DNA from: Lachnospiraceae bacterium FE2018
Lineage (GTDB): Bacteria; Bacillota; Clostridia; Lachnospirales; Lachnospiraceae
Assembly: GCA_000702845.1 (NCBI GenBank)
Contig: JNKK01000002.1
Span: forward strand, 1 to 64,000
Direction of reading: 5' to 3'
DNA length: 64,000 bases
A program made the position numbers and the translations under genes. Shown here piece by piece: positions 35,805 through 44,849 of the stretch. The notes under the pieces were generated by a model that was not told where the DNA came from, did no database searches, and saw nothing but the letters and a program-made list of their open reading frames with translations. The first letter of the stretch is position 1. Each line of letters begins with the position of its first letter.

Positions 35805-36725
35805 ATGAAAAAACAGATTATTAAAAGAATCATTGAATTGATCATCATTTTGATCGTTTTGAGCTTTCTTACATTTTTACTGATGTATCTGGCTCCCGGC
35901 GACCCTGCGGAGAAACGTCTTTCTTCGCAGGGCGTTGCTGTTACAAAAGAAGTGCTGCAGGCAGAACAGGAACGAATGGGACTGCTGCGTCCGTTTTTCG
36001 TGCGGTATGGTGAATGGTTCACAGGTATCCTGCGGGGTGATTTTGGGGTGTCTTTTAAAGATGACATGCCTGTTTCACCGAAGCTGGTCAGCGGTCTGAA
36101 GAACACTTCCATCCTTGCTCTTGCGAGTCTGATCCTTTCGCTGCTGGTCTCGGTGCCGCTGGGAATCCTTTCCGCGGTAAAGCAGAACAGCATTCTGGAT
36201 CATATTGTGCGAATCCTGTCTTTTATCGGGAATGCACTTCCGAACTTTCTGATTTCGGTTCTTCTGATGTACTTTTTCTGTATCAGACTGAATTTGTTTC
36301 CGGTTGTTGCAACAGGGAGTGTTCAGGGGCTGTGCCTGCCTGCGCTGTCACTTGCGATTCCGATGGCAGGGAGGTTTACACGTCAGATTCGTACAGAAAC
36401 AATGGAGCAGCTGCGGCAGGATTATGTGACAGGGCTCCGGGTGCGCGGTGTGCGGGAAAAGGATATTTTGATTCACAATGTATTCCGCAATGCATCGGGG
36501 CATATTTTCACGATTGTGGCTTTGCAGATCGGCATTTTGATGGGGGGAAGCGTGGTAATTGAGACAATCTTTCGCTGGCCCGGTATTGGCAAGCTGGTGA
36601 TGGATTCGATCAATGCCCGCGATTATCCGACAATTATGGGATTTGTTCTGATCATGGGAACCATCTATGTCATAATCAATTTCCTGTCGGATGTTCTTTA
36701 CCATGTTCTGGATCCGCGGGTATAA
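35805..36725 (+). CDS. NikB/DppB-type ABC transporter permease
   Basis: The 306-residue membrane protein is of the BPD_transp_1 type, with six helices and an N-terminal segment that reads LTFLLMYLAPGDPAEKRLSS, as in the NikB/DppB family. The ATPase-contact loop is near residues 202-221 (QDYVTGLRVRGVREKDILIH). It pairs with the next permease to form the channel. It is part of the transporter operon behind methyltransferase copy 2. Confidence 0.93.
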   Translation: MKKQIIKRIIELIIILIVLSFLTFLLMYLAPGDPAEKRLSSQGVAVTKEVLQAEQERMGLLRPFFVRYGEWFTGILRGDFGVSFKDDMPVSPKLVSGLKNTSILALASLILSLLVSVPLGILSAVKQNSILDHIVRILSFIGNALPNFLISVLLMYFFCIRLNLFPVVATGSVQGLCLPALSLAIPMAGRFTRQIRTETMEQLRQDYVTGLRVRGVREKDILIHNVFRNASGHIFTIVALQIGILMGGSVVIETIFRWPGIGKLVMDSINARDYPTIMGFVLIMGTIYVIINFLSDVLYHVLDPRV

Positions 36726-36754
36726 AATAACAGCGGAGAAAAGGATGAAAAGCA

Positions 36755-37573
36755 TTGGATAAAAAAAAGAAACAATTAAAGCGTAAGGTTATGATTGCAG
36801 CAGCCTGTGCCGGGGTTCTGGTAGTGCTTGCCCTGCTGTCGGGCGTAATTGCGCCAAATGATCCGTATGCAACCAATGCGGCGCTGATCAGAAAAGGGCC
36901 TTCTGCTGCTTATCTGTTCGGAACAGATAATCTGGGACGCTGTGTATTATCGCGTGTCCTTGTCGGTGCGCGGACGACAATTGCAGCCACGTTTATTCTG
37001 GTGGCGATTTCCTTTGTGATCGGTATTCTTGTCGGAATGCTCTGTGGTTTCTATGGCGGAATTGTCGATGAAGTGATGATGCGGATTGCCGATCTGATGC
37101 TTGCATTTCCACAGATGGTTGTTGCGATTGCGGTGGCAGGTATTCTCGGCGGAGGCCTCGGCGGCGCGATGATTGCGCTGGGAATTACCATGTGGACATC
37201 GTTTGCCAGGCTGGCAAGAAGCCACACACTGTCGATCAAAAACGAACCATATATTCAGGCGGCAAGACTGCTTGGGAAAAGCGGGCCGCGGATCCTGCTG
37301 ATTCATATCATGCCGAATATTCTGGAGCCGGTGCTGATCAACGCGCTGACGCAGATCGGTACAACGATGATCGGGATTTCCGGTCTTTCGTTTCTTGGCC
37401 TTGGCGTTGTTGCGCCGCAGGCAGAATGGGGTTCTATGATTAACGAGGCGCGCGCATATATTCAGATTGCACCGTGGGCTGTCTTGTTTCCGGCAGCCGC
37501 AACGGTCATCACGATCATCGTATTTAATTATCTGGGTGATGCTGTAATGGAGTACAGAAAAGCGGATCAGTGA
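36755..37573 (+). CDS. NikC/DppC-type ABC transporter permease
   Basis: This 272-residue permease is the partner of the preceding one. It has the NikC/DppC N-terminal region (PNDPYATNAA, then AAYLFGTDNLGRCVLSRVLVGAR) and a contact loop starting NEPYIQAARLLGKSG. The only start that fits is TTG 36755, with AAAAGGA about 9 bases before it; an ATG at 36745 is in another frame and stops at once. A later in-frame ATG at 36790 would shorten the protein by about 12 residues. Confidence 0.92.
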   Translation: MDKKKKQLKRKVMIAAACAGVLVVLALLSGVIAPNDPYATNAALIRKGPSAAYLFGTDNLGRCVLSRVLVGARTTIAATFILVAISFVIGILVGMLCGFYGGIVDEVMMRIADLMLAFPQMVVAIAVAGILGGGLGGAMIALGITMWTSFARLARSHTLSIKNEPYIQAARLLGKSGPRILLIHIMPNILEPVLINALTQIGTTMIGISGLSFLGLGVVAPQAEWGSMINEARAYIQIAPWAVLFPAAATVITIIVFNYLGDAVMEYRKADQ

Positions 37574-37582
37574 GGTTCTGAT

Positions 37583-38350
37583 ATGAGTGAAGCACTGCTT
37601 CAAATAAAGCAATTGAATGCGTCTTATGACGGTGACACGGATGTAATCAGGGATGTGTGTTTTGAACTGACACCCGGAGAAATTATCTGTATTGTAGGTG
37701 AGAGCGGAAGCGGAAAATCAACGCTGATCAAGGCCATTCATGGGATGAGTGACCTGATCATTTCGAAAGGGCAGATTTTGTTTGATGGCAGAGATCTGAC
37801 ACATATGAAAGGAAATCCGAGAAGAGAACTTCTGGGAACGGAAATCGGTCTGATTCCGCAGGATCCGGCGGCCTCATTTAATCCGATCCGGCGGTTTGAT
37901 GTGCAATTGAAAGAGGCACTTGCATCGCACAGTCGTAAAGATGAAGGAAAAGCAGCAGAAATACTGGAAAAGATGGGAATGCCGGACAGCAGGGCGGTGC
38001 TTCACAACCGACCGTTTGAAGTAAGCGGCGGTATGAATCAGCGCATTGCGATTGCCGCCGCGATGATGTTTGCCCCGCGTCTCCTGCTTTGTGACGAGGC
38101 AACCAGCGCGCTGGATGTAACGACAGCCGGAAGTGTCGTAGATGAATTACTGCGCATTCGGAAAGAACAGGGAACTGCAATTCTGATGGTAACACATCAT
38201 CTGGGAATCGCAAAGCGTATGGCGGATCAGATCGGAATCATGAAGAACGGGAAAATTGTCGAGTATGGAAATGTAAGACAGATATTCGAAGCTCCTTCTC
38301 ATGAATACACAAGAAATCTGATCCGGGATGTGCCGCGTCTGAAGAGATAA
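37583..38350 (+). CDS. NikD/DppD-type ABC transporter ATPase
   Basis: This 255-residue ATPase has Walker A GESGSGKST, a signature that reads VSGGMNQRI, Walker B LLLCDEATSALD and the switch His TMVTHH-like region (ILMVTHHLG). The SGGMNQRI form fits the NikD/DppD branch. It ends without the long C-terminal oligopeptide extension, as nickel-type ATPases often do. The partner ATPase follows 4 bases after the stop. Confidence 0.92.
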   Translation: MSEALLQIKQLNASYDGDTDVIRDVCFELTPGEIICIVGESGSGKSTLIKAIHGMSDLIISKGQILFDGRDLTHMKGNPRRELLGTEIGLIPQDPAASFNPIRRFDVQLKEALASHSRKDEGKAAEILEKMGMPDSRAVLHNRPFEVSGGMNQRIAIAAAMMFAPRLLLCDEATSALDVTTAGSVVDELLRIRKEQGTAILMVTHHLGIAKRMADQIGIMKNGKIVEYGNVRQIFEAPSHEYTRNLIRDVPRLKR

Positions 38351-38354
38351 AAAA

Positions 38355-39122
38355 ATGACAGAGATGAAGGCAGATATCATGCAAATGAACAGACAGCCTG
38401 TTTTAAGCGGGAGTAATTTAAATAAAACCTATCACAGCGGGGGAAGGACCGTCCATCCGCTGCAGAATGTCAGTTTTGAGGTGTGTCCGGGTGAAATACT
38501 GGGAATTGTCGGAGAAAGCGGATCCGGAAAAAGTACGCTGCTTCGGGTGATCAGCGGTCTTGAATGTCCTGACAGCGGTGTTCTTACTTATAAGGGGTTC
38601 CATTATCATGGATATGGACCTGAAAAAACCGGTAAATTTCTTCAGATGATTTTTCAGAATGCTTATGGTTCATTTGATCCGCGCATGACGATGGAACGCT
38701 CCCTGCGCGAAGGATCCGGCGCTGACCGTCAGGAAATACTGCGCATGATTTGCGAAGTCGGACTGACAGAGGATCTTCTTGAACGAAAACCCCGGCATCT
38801 GTCCGGCGGCCAGTGTCAGAGAATGTCGATTGCCAGAGCGCTGCTTACACATGCTCAAATCCTTTTATGTGATGAGATTACCAGTGCACTGGATGTCACG
38901 ACACAGGCACAGGTTATTAAACTGCTGACAGAAGTCAGGGCTGCCGAAGACGTATCAATCATTCTGGTGTCACATGATCTTGCGCTGGTAAGCATGATCT
39001 GTGACAGGATCATGGTCATGCAGGATGGATATATTGTCGATCAGGGAAAAACGGAGGATGTAATCAATGCACCCTCGGATTATTATACCCGGAAACTTTT
39101 GAACAGTATTATTTCGGTTTAA
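38355..39122 (+). CDS. NikE/DppF-type ABC transporter ATPase
   Basis: The 255-residue ATPase has Walker A GESGSGKST, signature LSGGQCQRM, Walker B ILLCDEITSALD and switch His VSHDLA. It pairs with the preceding ATPase to drive uptake. Its gene ends the transporter operon. A spacer of 114 bases separates it from the hemC-cbiK fusion, which could be in the same transcript. Confidence 0.92.
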   Translation: MTEMKADIMQMNRQPVLSGSNLNKTYHSGGRTVHPLQNVSFEVCPGEILGIVGESGSGKSTLLRVISGLECPDSGVLTYKGFHYHGYGPEKTGKFLQMIFQNAYGSFDPRMTMERSLREGSGADRQEILRMICEVGLTEDLLERKPRHLSGGQCQRMSIARALLTHAQILLCDEITSALDVTTQAQVIKLLTEVRAAEDVSIILVSHDLALVSMICDRIMVMQDGYIVDQGKTEDVINAPSDYYTRKLLNSIISV

Positions 39123-39236
39123 TGTATGCATTTCGGACAATAACAGAACACAGTCATTGCGCTTGAAAAACAGGCGGTATATACTTGTAGATACCGCAGT
39201 CGATTTTGCGGGAATCTATCTGAAAGTTGAGATCGC

Positions 39237-40964
39237 GTGATTGTGATAAAAAGAGAAGCAGAATGCGGGAAACAAAAGAAACTGATCCTGGCGGCGCGGG
39301 GCAGTCTGCTCTCCCGCGCGCAGGTAGAACTGGTGCGAAAGCTGCTGGCGGACTGCGGCGTTGAGACGGAGTTTCTTGTCGTAAAGACAAAAGGAGACAA
39401 AGACCGGGTTCGTGCTCTGAAGGAGATCGGCGGAGATGGTCTGTTTGTACGCGAAGTGGAACGCGCACTGTTAGAAGGAATTGCAGATGTCGCGGTACAT
39501 TGCGGGAAGGATTTGCCGTATCAGCTGGCAGAAGGTCTTGAAATCGTGTGCGTGCCGAATGCGGCAAGTGCAGCTGACTGTCTGATCTGGCCGGAGGGGA
39601 AAGAGCAGAGAGATCTCAGCGTCATCGGATCGGGCAGCGCGCGGCGTGTGATGGAACTGCAGAAGCTTCTGCCGGATGCGGTCTGCAAAGAGATCCGCGG
39701 CAATATCAATACGCGGATTGAGAAGCTCCGGCAGGGACAGTATGATGCGATCGTGCTGGCAAAAGCGGGCCTGGACCGTCTGAATCCGGATCTGTCAGGT
39801 CTGTGTGTGCGGGAATTTGCACCAGAGGAGATGATTCCGGCTGCCTGTCAGGGGATTCTGGCACTTGAGTGCCGGTCAGATGATGAAACGACACAGGAGA
39901 TACTGGCCCGGATCAACAACGCGGCAGCGATGCGCAGATTCCGAACGGAGCGGAAACTTTTCTGCCGCATGAAGGCAGACTGCGCGACTGCACTGGGTAT
40001 GCATGCTTCTTATACCAGGGAGGAAAATGACGGAACCGCAGAAGAAAAGCTGACGCTGCACGCGATGTTTGCCGGCAGGCAGACAGTTCTCTGCGGCAGA
40101 GCAGAAGATACAGACAGACTGATCGGGCAGGCGGTGCGGGATATTTATCCGCAGAATAAAAAATGTATTCTTGCCGTCAGCTTTGGTACGTCCTATGCGG
40201 AAAGCCGGGATGCCGCCATCGGAGGAATCGAACGTGCACTTGCGGCTGCATTTCCGGATTGGGAGGTACGCCGCGCATTCACGTCAGGTTTTATTATTAA
40301 AAAAATATTCCGGGAGACCGGCGTTAAAACAGACACCGTAACAGAGGCGCTGGATCGGGCGGCAGCGGACGGAATCCGCGAACTGCTGGTGCAGCCGACG
40401 CATTTCATGAAAGGGATTGAATATGATGAGATGCAGACCGTGCTGGAGCAGTATCGTGACCGTTTTGAACGTCTGACGATCGCCGAACCGCTTCTGGCAT
40501 CAGAAGCAGATTTCCGGACAGTCGCAGAAGCGGTGGCAGAGGGAACGAAGAAGCGGGCCGCAGAAACTGCCTTCATTTTCATGGGACATGGCACATCAAA
40601 GGCTAATGCCAACACCGTCTATGAGAAGCTGCAGCGTACTTTCACGGAATCAGGCCGCGCAGATTATTATATCGCGACGGTAGAGGCATCTCCGACAATT
40701 CTTGATGTCATGAAAAAGATGGAAGGAAAGGGATATCGCCGGGTGGTTCTCCGGCCGCTGATGGTAGTCGCCGGCGATCACGCCTGCAACGATATGGCGG
40801 GTGATGCGGATGATGCCTGGAAAACAATTCTGGAGAAGGAAGGATATGAAGTGACAGCCGTCCTCCACGGTCTCGGCGAAGATCCAGCCATTCAGAAAAT
40901 CTATGTTTCACATACGCAGGAAGCTATAAACACTGCGGAACAGTCTGCCGCCTCAGATTTGTAA
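39237..40964 (+). CDS. hemC-cbiK: porphobilinogen deaminase / sirohydrochlorin cobaltochelatase fusion (HemC-CbiK)
   Basis: The 575-residue protein joins two cytoplasmic tetrapyrrole enzymes. HemC (about 16-290) keeps the catalytic Asp (AVHCGKDLP), the region GLFVREVERAL, and the Cys near 245 (KADCATALG) that should bind the dipyrromethane cofactor. CbiK starts near 307 (CILAVSFGTSYAES) and keeps H389 (PTHFMKG), the Glu of ATVEASP, and H515 (AGDHACND). HemC makes hydroxymethylbilane; CbiK inserts cobalt into sirohydrochlorin three steps later. There is no signal peptide, unlike the lipoprotein CbiK at 20927. The start is uncertain: GTG 39237 or GTG 39243, both with weak upstream pairing. Downstream is a terminator shared with the convergent phosphatase gene. 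Confidence 0.93.
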   Translation: MIVIKREAECGKQKKLILAARGSLLSRAQVELVRKLLADCGVETEFLVVKTKGDKDRVRALKEIGGDGLFVREVERALLEGIADVAVHCGKDLPYQLAEGLEIVCVPNAASAADCLIWPEGKEQRDLSVIGSGSARRVMELQKLLPDAVCKEIRGNINTRIEKLRQGQYDAIVLAKAGLDRLNPDLSGLCVREFAPEEMIPAACQGILALECRSDDETTQEILARINNAAAMRRFRTERKLFCRMKADCATALGMHASYTREENDGTAEEKLTLHAMFAGRQTVLCGRAEDTDRLIGQAVRDIYPQNKKCILAVSFGTSYAESRDAAIGGIERALAAAFPDWEVRRAFTSGFIIKKIFRETGVKTDTVTEALDRAAADGIRELLVQPTHFMKGIEYDEMQTVLEQYRDRFERLTIAEPLLASEADFRTVAEAVAEGTKKRAAETAFIFMGHGTSKANANTVYEKLQRTFTESGRADYYIATVEASPTILDVMKKMEGKGYRRVVLRPLMVVAGDHACNDMAGDADDAWKTILEKEGYEVTAVLHGLGEDPAIQKIYVSHTQEAINTAEQSAASDL

Positions 40965-41000
40965 AGCATCGCACTGTCTCCGGTGTTCTAAGGAAAAAAG

Positions 41001-41052
41001 AAAGACCTGATACCGGGATTTTAATTCTTCCGGGGTGTCAGGTCTTTTTTTT
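41001..41052. terminator. bidirectional terminator between hemC-cbiK and the phosphatase gene
   Basis: AAAGACCTGATACC (41001-41014) pairs with GGTGTCAGGTCTTT (41034-41047), with an A-rich 5' flank and eight Ts after. It can stop transcription from both sides and lies between two convergent genes. Confidence 0.87.
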
Positions 41053-42706
41053 AATGCAGCTTTTTCTTCAGCGTCAGCACGTTGCAGCCATTGATATAAG
41101 AGTAGCTGACATCATCCATCGTCTTCTTTACCATGAAAATACCGAGACCGCCGATGGCGCGTTCATCTGCGGGAAGCGTGATGTCGGGATCCTCTTTTGC
41201 GGTCGGGTCATACGGCCTTCCGCGGTCAATAAAGGAGATGACCGCCATATTGGTATCTTTTTCAACGCCCGCACGGATGGTGGCATCTCCGCCTGTTGCA
41301 GCATACGCGTAGTGCGCGATGTTGACGAAGATCTCTTCAACTGCGAGACTGATCTGCATCAGTGTCTTGATCGGGCAGTCGAAGGCTTCAAGCGTCTGAC
41401 TGACAAAGTCATTTACTTCAGACAGCTTGTCGATTTCGGCGCGAACCGTAAATTCTTTCATATCAATCCCACCTCCGTTATAGCGAAGACTCAGCATTGT
41501 AATGTCATCAAACTGGGGTGCATCCAGAACAAACCCGCGGATGTTTTCATGAACATGGTTAAGGATTTCATGGGATGACTTTGTGCGGACCTCATTTAAG
41601 GTGCTCAGAAGCCTGTCGGTTCCGAACAGTTCATTGGCTTCATTTGTGGCTTCCGTGACGCCGTCTGTATAAATAAACAGCGTATCGCCGGAATTCAGAT
41701 GGATCTCGTAATCGCGGTATTTCATGTCGTCCATACCGCCGATAACAAATCCGTGTGGATCTTTAAACAGTTCAAATGTTCCGTTCTTTCTGCAGATCAT
41801 CGGATACTCATGACCGGCGCTGGAAGCAGTAATGATTCCGGTGGATATCTCAAGAATACCGATCCAGACAGTGATAAACATATCCAGTGTATTATTTGCG
41901 CAGATCTGGCGGTTTGCAAACGACAGGATATCTTTCGGCGTGCCGCCCATCATTGCGCGGTTGTTGATCATAATTTTGGAAGCCATCATGAACAGTGCGG
42001 CAGGCACACCCTTGCCGGAGACATCTGCGATTACCAGTGCCAGATGATCCTTGTCCAGCAGGAAGAAATCATAGAAATCGCCGCCCACTTCCTTTGCCGG
42101 CTTCATATCTGCGTGCAGATCAAATTCCGTGCGGTCCGGATAAGGCGGGAAAAACGTCGGCAGCATACTCGCCTGGATCTGTGTGGCCAGATTCAATTCT
42201 GTACCGATCCGTTCCTTCTCTGCGGTTACCTCGGCGAGATTTGTCAGAAATCCCCGCATATCATCTTCCATTTTAGCCATGGTTTCGCTGAGATTTTCAA
42301 TTTCATCGCCCGTCCGGATGTCAAGATCGGAGAAATAGGATGCGCCGGTCTCCTCATCATACTCGTGACGCATATATTTTTCAGCTGCCGCGGCCAGTTC
42401 ATTGATCGGTTCTACAACCTTGCGTTTCAGCTGCTGTACGAGAACAACAGCCAGAACAGTGGTGACGAGCAGCATAATAATCCCATACTGCAGCAGGTAG
42501 GAAATATGCGAAGTATTCTGCAGGTCAAACAGGTTCCGCAGGGACGGGTCAGCTTCTACAGACATGATAAACATCACATAGCTGACAACGACCGATACGG
42601 CAAACAGGATGACAGCGATCAGGAAAACCGTGTGAAACATCCTTGCGCTGAGCGAGTACCGTCTTTTTTCCAGTTCTGACATTTCACTGACGCGTTTAGC
42701 GGGCAT
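41051..42706 (-). CDS. SpoIIE-type phosphatase fused to RsbW-like kinase domain
   Basis: The 551-residue protein has two membrane helices (about 24-50 and 72-93), a HAMP-like region (94-150), a coiled segment, a SpoIIE/PP2C serine phosphatase (about 180-410) with metal-site residues in ADVSGKG, TDGVTEA and DDITML, and a C-terminal HATPase_c_2 domain (about 420-550) like anti-sigma kinases RsbW/SpoIIAB. In partner-switching systems the phosphatase activates a STAS protein and the kinase inactivates it. Here both opposing activities are in one chain, and the STAS protein is encoded directly upstream of it in the operon (42739-43920). The sensed signal and the sigma factor are unknown. Confidence 0.91.
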   Translation of the reverse strand: MPAKRVSEMSELEKRRYSLSARMFHTVFLIAVILFAVSVVVSYVMFIMSVEADPSLRNLFDLQNTSHISYLLQYGIIMLLVTTVLAVVLVQQLKRKVVEPINELAAAAEKYMRHEYDEETGASYFSDLDIRTGDEIENLSETMAKMEDDMRGFLTNLAEVTAEKERIGTELNLATQIQASMLPTFFPPYPDRTEFDLHADMKPAKEVGGDFYDFFLLDKDHLALVIADVSGKGVPAALFMMASKIMINNRAMMGGTPKDILSFANRQICANNTLDMFITVWIGILEISTGIITASSAGHEYPMICRKNGTFELFKDPHGFVIGGMDDMKYRDYEIHLNSGDTLFIYTDGVTEATNEANELFGTDRLLSTLNEVRTKSSHEILNHVHENIRGFVLDAPQFDDITMLSLRYNGGGIDMKEFTVRAEIDKLSEVNDFVSQTLEAFDCPIKTLMQISLAVEEIFVNIAHYAYAATGGDATIRAGVEKDTNMAVISFIDRGRPYDPTAKEDPDITLPADERAIGGLGIFMVKKTMDDVSYSYINGCNVLTLKKKLH

Positions 42707-42738
42707 GAAAACAATCCTTTCTAAGTCATAATGATTAA

Positions 42739-43920
42739 TCAGAAGAGCAGATCATCATATTTTTCGATCATCTCGGTCATCTTGTTAAGCCAGTGTTCAA
42801 TGTAGCGCCGGTCGTCAGGATTGTCGAGACCGCCACGGCGGAGATACCGCCGGATCATGCGCGGACTTCCTATAATGCGGGCTTTGTCTGTTATGGCCTG
42901 AATGAGCGCCGGGTCATCGTCGCCCAGATATAATCCCAGCGTTTTGTTCCAGAAGCGTTTTCCCAGATCATAAGAGAAGCCGAGAAAACCAATCAGTCCG
43001 TCCGGTGTCAGTTCATTGTAACCGAGAAATGCATTGAACATAAATGCGAATTCGAAGATCGGATGTCCGACGGCAAGCGTGTCCATATCAATCAGCAGTG
43101 CTTCATCTCCCTGCATCATGATATTCTTTGTGTGATAGTCGCCGTGAATCATATGGTTGTCCTGCGGAATAGCTTCCAGCATGTTCATCATTTTGTCGTA
43201 TGTGTGCGTCGGAAGATATTCTCTGAGAGACGGCATCCAGGAAATTACATCCTCTCTGGCATCCGGGAGCAGCCCTTCCGGGACCTCAGTACTGTGGATC
43301 AGTTTCAGAAGACTGACAAATTGTTCTGCGCAGTAATCAAAATTATCTTCTGACTCTGTGAGGAGTCTGGAAAGAGAGGTCGCATTGAGCAGTTCGAAGA
43401 CGGAACCGTAACTTCCGTTCACGCGCACGATATCATAAGAGATCGCAGTCGGTATTCCGAGAATGAATGCCTCGCGGGCAACTTCCCGCTCGTGACGGAT
43501 TTCTTCAAGTGAATCCGGATTGCGGTAAGTCTTAACAACCGTCTCCGGATCAATCCGGTACACTTCTCCGTTGGCGCCCTGGCCGATCATCTCGCATCCC
43601 TCGATGGAGATTTCCTTATAGGCGCGCTCTATCGGGAGCATTTGCGTAAAACCGGTCATGTCCAGGATTTCATAAACTTCACTGGAGACATGTTCGATGC
43701 GCAGATCCGGATGTTTCTTCCGGATTTTCAGCAGAATGCGCAGACCTGCGCTGGAAATATATTCCAGGTTCGCTGCATCAATAATGACAGGAATTTCAGG
43801 TCCCACATTCAAAGCGTCATTGCACTGTTCCTCGATTTCAGATGCATTGTTTGTGTCGATGTGGCCGGACAGCTGCAGTGTCACCATATCATCAGCAAAA
43901 ATCGCCTTTACCTGTTCCAT
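42739..43920 (-). CDS. STAS domain fused to aminoglycoside-phosphotransferase-like kinase
   Basis: The 393-residue protein has an N-terminal STAS domain (about 1-100) with the phosphorylatable serine in EYISSAGLRIL (Ser56/57), as in anti-sigma antagonists RsbV/SpoIIAA. The C-terminal part (about 108-390) looks like an APH/choline-kinase fold: a glycine-rich IGQGANGEVYRI loop, a Lys in VVKTY, catalytic HGDYHTKN (near 258) and LLIDMDT. A small-molecule or protein kinase fused to STAS is uncommon. Its gene lies 33 bases before the phosphatase/RsbW gene in the same operon. The kinase substrate is unknown. Confidence 0.87.
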   Translation of the reverse strand: MEQVKAIFADDMVTLQLSGHIDTNNASEIEEQCNDALNVGPEIPVIIDAANLEYISSAGLRILLKIRKKHPDLRIEHVSSEVYEILDMTGFTQMLPIERAYKEISIEGCEMIGQGANGEVYRIDPETVVKTYRNPDSLEEIRHEREVAREAFILGIPTAISYDIVRVNGSYGSVFELLNATSLSRLLTESEDNFDYCAEQFVSLLKLIHSTEVPEGLLPDAREDVISWMPSLREYLPTHTYDKMMNMLEAIPQDNHMIHGDYHTKNIMMQGDEALLIDMDTLAVGHPIFEFAFMFNAFLGYNELTPDGLIGFLGFSYDLGKRFWNKTLGLYLGDDDPALIQAITDKARIIGSPRMIRRYLRRGGLDNPDDRRYIEHWLNKMTEMIEKYDDLLF

Positions 43921-43944
43921 AGTTTACTCCTGTTGTGTGCCGGA

Positions 43945-44547
43945 TTATCTGGCAGGTTTGTCTTCTTCAAATTCTACATGCAGGGACCCGTTCAGAAAAA
44001 TAGCTTTCAGCAGCATTTTGTATTCCTGATAGGCATAAGTTTTTTTCAGTGAGCCGCACAACTTCAGAATGCGCCGGTAATACCATTCCTGCTCGGATTT
44101 GTTTTTGTTGTTAAACTGATTCCACATGGCATCACCCTGCTTCAGCCTGGAGCGGCAGAAGGAGCGGAGATTGGACAGTTTATCTGAAAGCCAGAGGATC
44201 TGAACATCGGAATCACCGCATTTCTCAAGCTCCTCCAGGGATTCTTCCTTCCTGATCCGCCAGGTTTCCGCGGCGGGCTGTCCGCGGCGTTTATTCTCAG
44301 TTTCCATTGCCACAAGCCAGGCAATGTGTTCGCCGAAATTTTCATGTATTTCTTCCAGGGTGACAGGTGTATCTTCAACGACATCGTGAAGTACAGCAGC
44401 TGCCAGAACGTCCTGATCGTGTGTCAGTGTACTGGCGATCTGCGCCACCTCCATCGGATGCAGAATAAACGGGATCGGAGCTGCTTTGCGCATCTGGCCT
44501 TCATGTGCCTTAAGAGCAAACGCAGCTGCTTTTTCAAACGTATTCAT
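43945..44547 (-). CDS. MESH1-like HD-domain (p)ppGpp hydrolase
   Basis: This 200-residue single HD-domain protein matches RelA/SpoT-type hydrolase domains. It has H at KAHEGQMRK, HPMEVA, the HD pair in LHDVVEDTPVT, and a later LSDKLSNLRSF segment that supplies another metal-site Asp. There is no synthetase, TGS or ACT domain, so it fits small alarmone hydrolases. It starts a three-gene minus-strand operon with the STAS-kinase and phosphatase genes, which hints that partner switching here responds to starvation signals. Confidence 0.85.
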   Translation of the reverse strand: MNTFEKAAAFALKAHEGQMRKAAPIPFILHPMEVAQIASTLTHDQDVLAAAVLHDVVEDTPVTLEEIHENFGEHIAWLVAMETENKRRGQPAAETWRIRKEESLEELEKCGDSDVQILWLSDKLSNLRSFCRSRLKQGDAMWNQFNNKNKSEQEWYYRRILKLCGSLKKTYAYQEYKMLLKAIFLNGSLHVEFEEDKPAR

Positions 44548-44849
44548 AGAGACCTCTCTGTTGATTCAGAATGATGTATTTTGATAATCAGATGATTGAG
44601 TCGCCAAAAGTGCTGAAAAGATTACAGCCGGACGCTCATAACGGATATCACTTGCCATGCCGTAAATCATGCGGATTCCGATATGTTCTGCCGGGTCATC
44701 CGGATCATAGTGTGCAGATCGTTTTCCCGGTCAAATGCAATGCAGTTGTCGCGCAGCCGGATGATCCAGACATCCGGTTTTTTCATAACACGAAGTTCCA
44801 GAAGAAATGCTTCTGCTGAGAATCAGCATATCATATTTCGGGGGGAGAG

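Noticed and set aside
41699-42679. A 326-codon open frame on the plus strand
   Set aside because: It is antisense to the SpoIIE-type phosphatase, which has complete domain motifs. No start signal or domain is visible.
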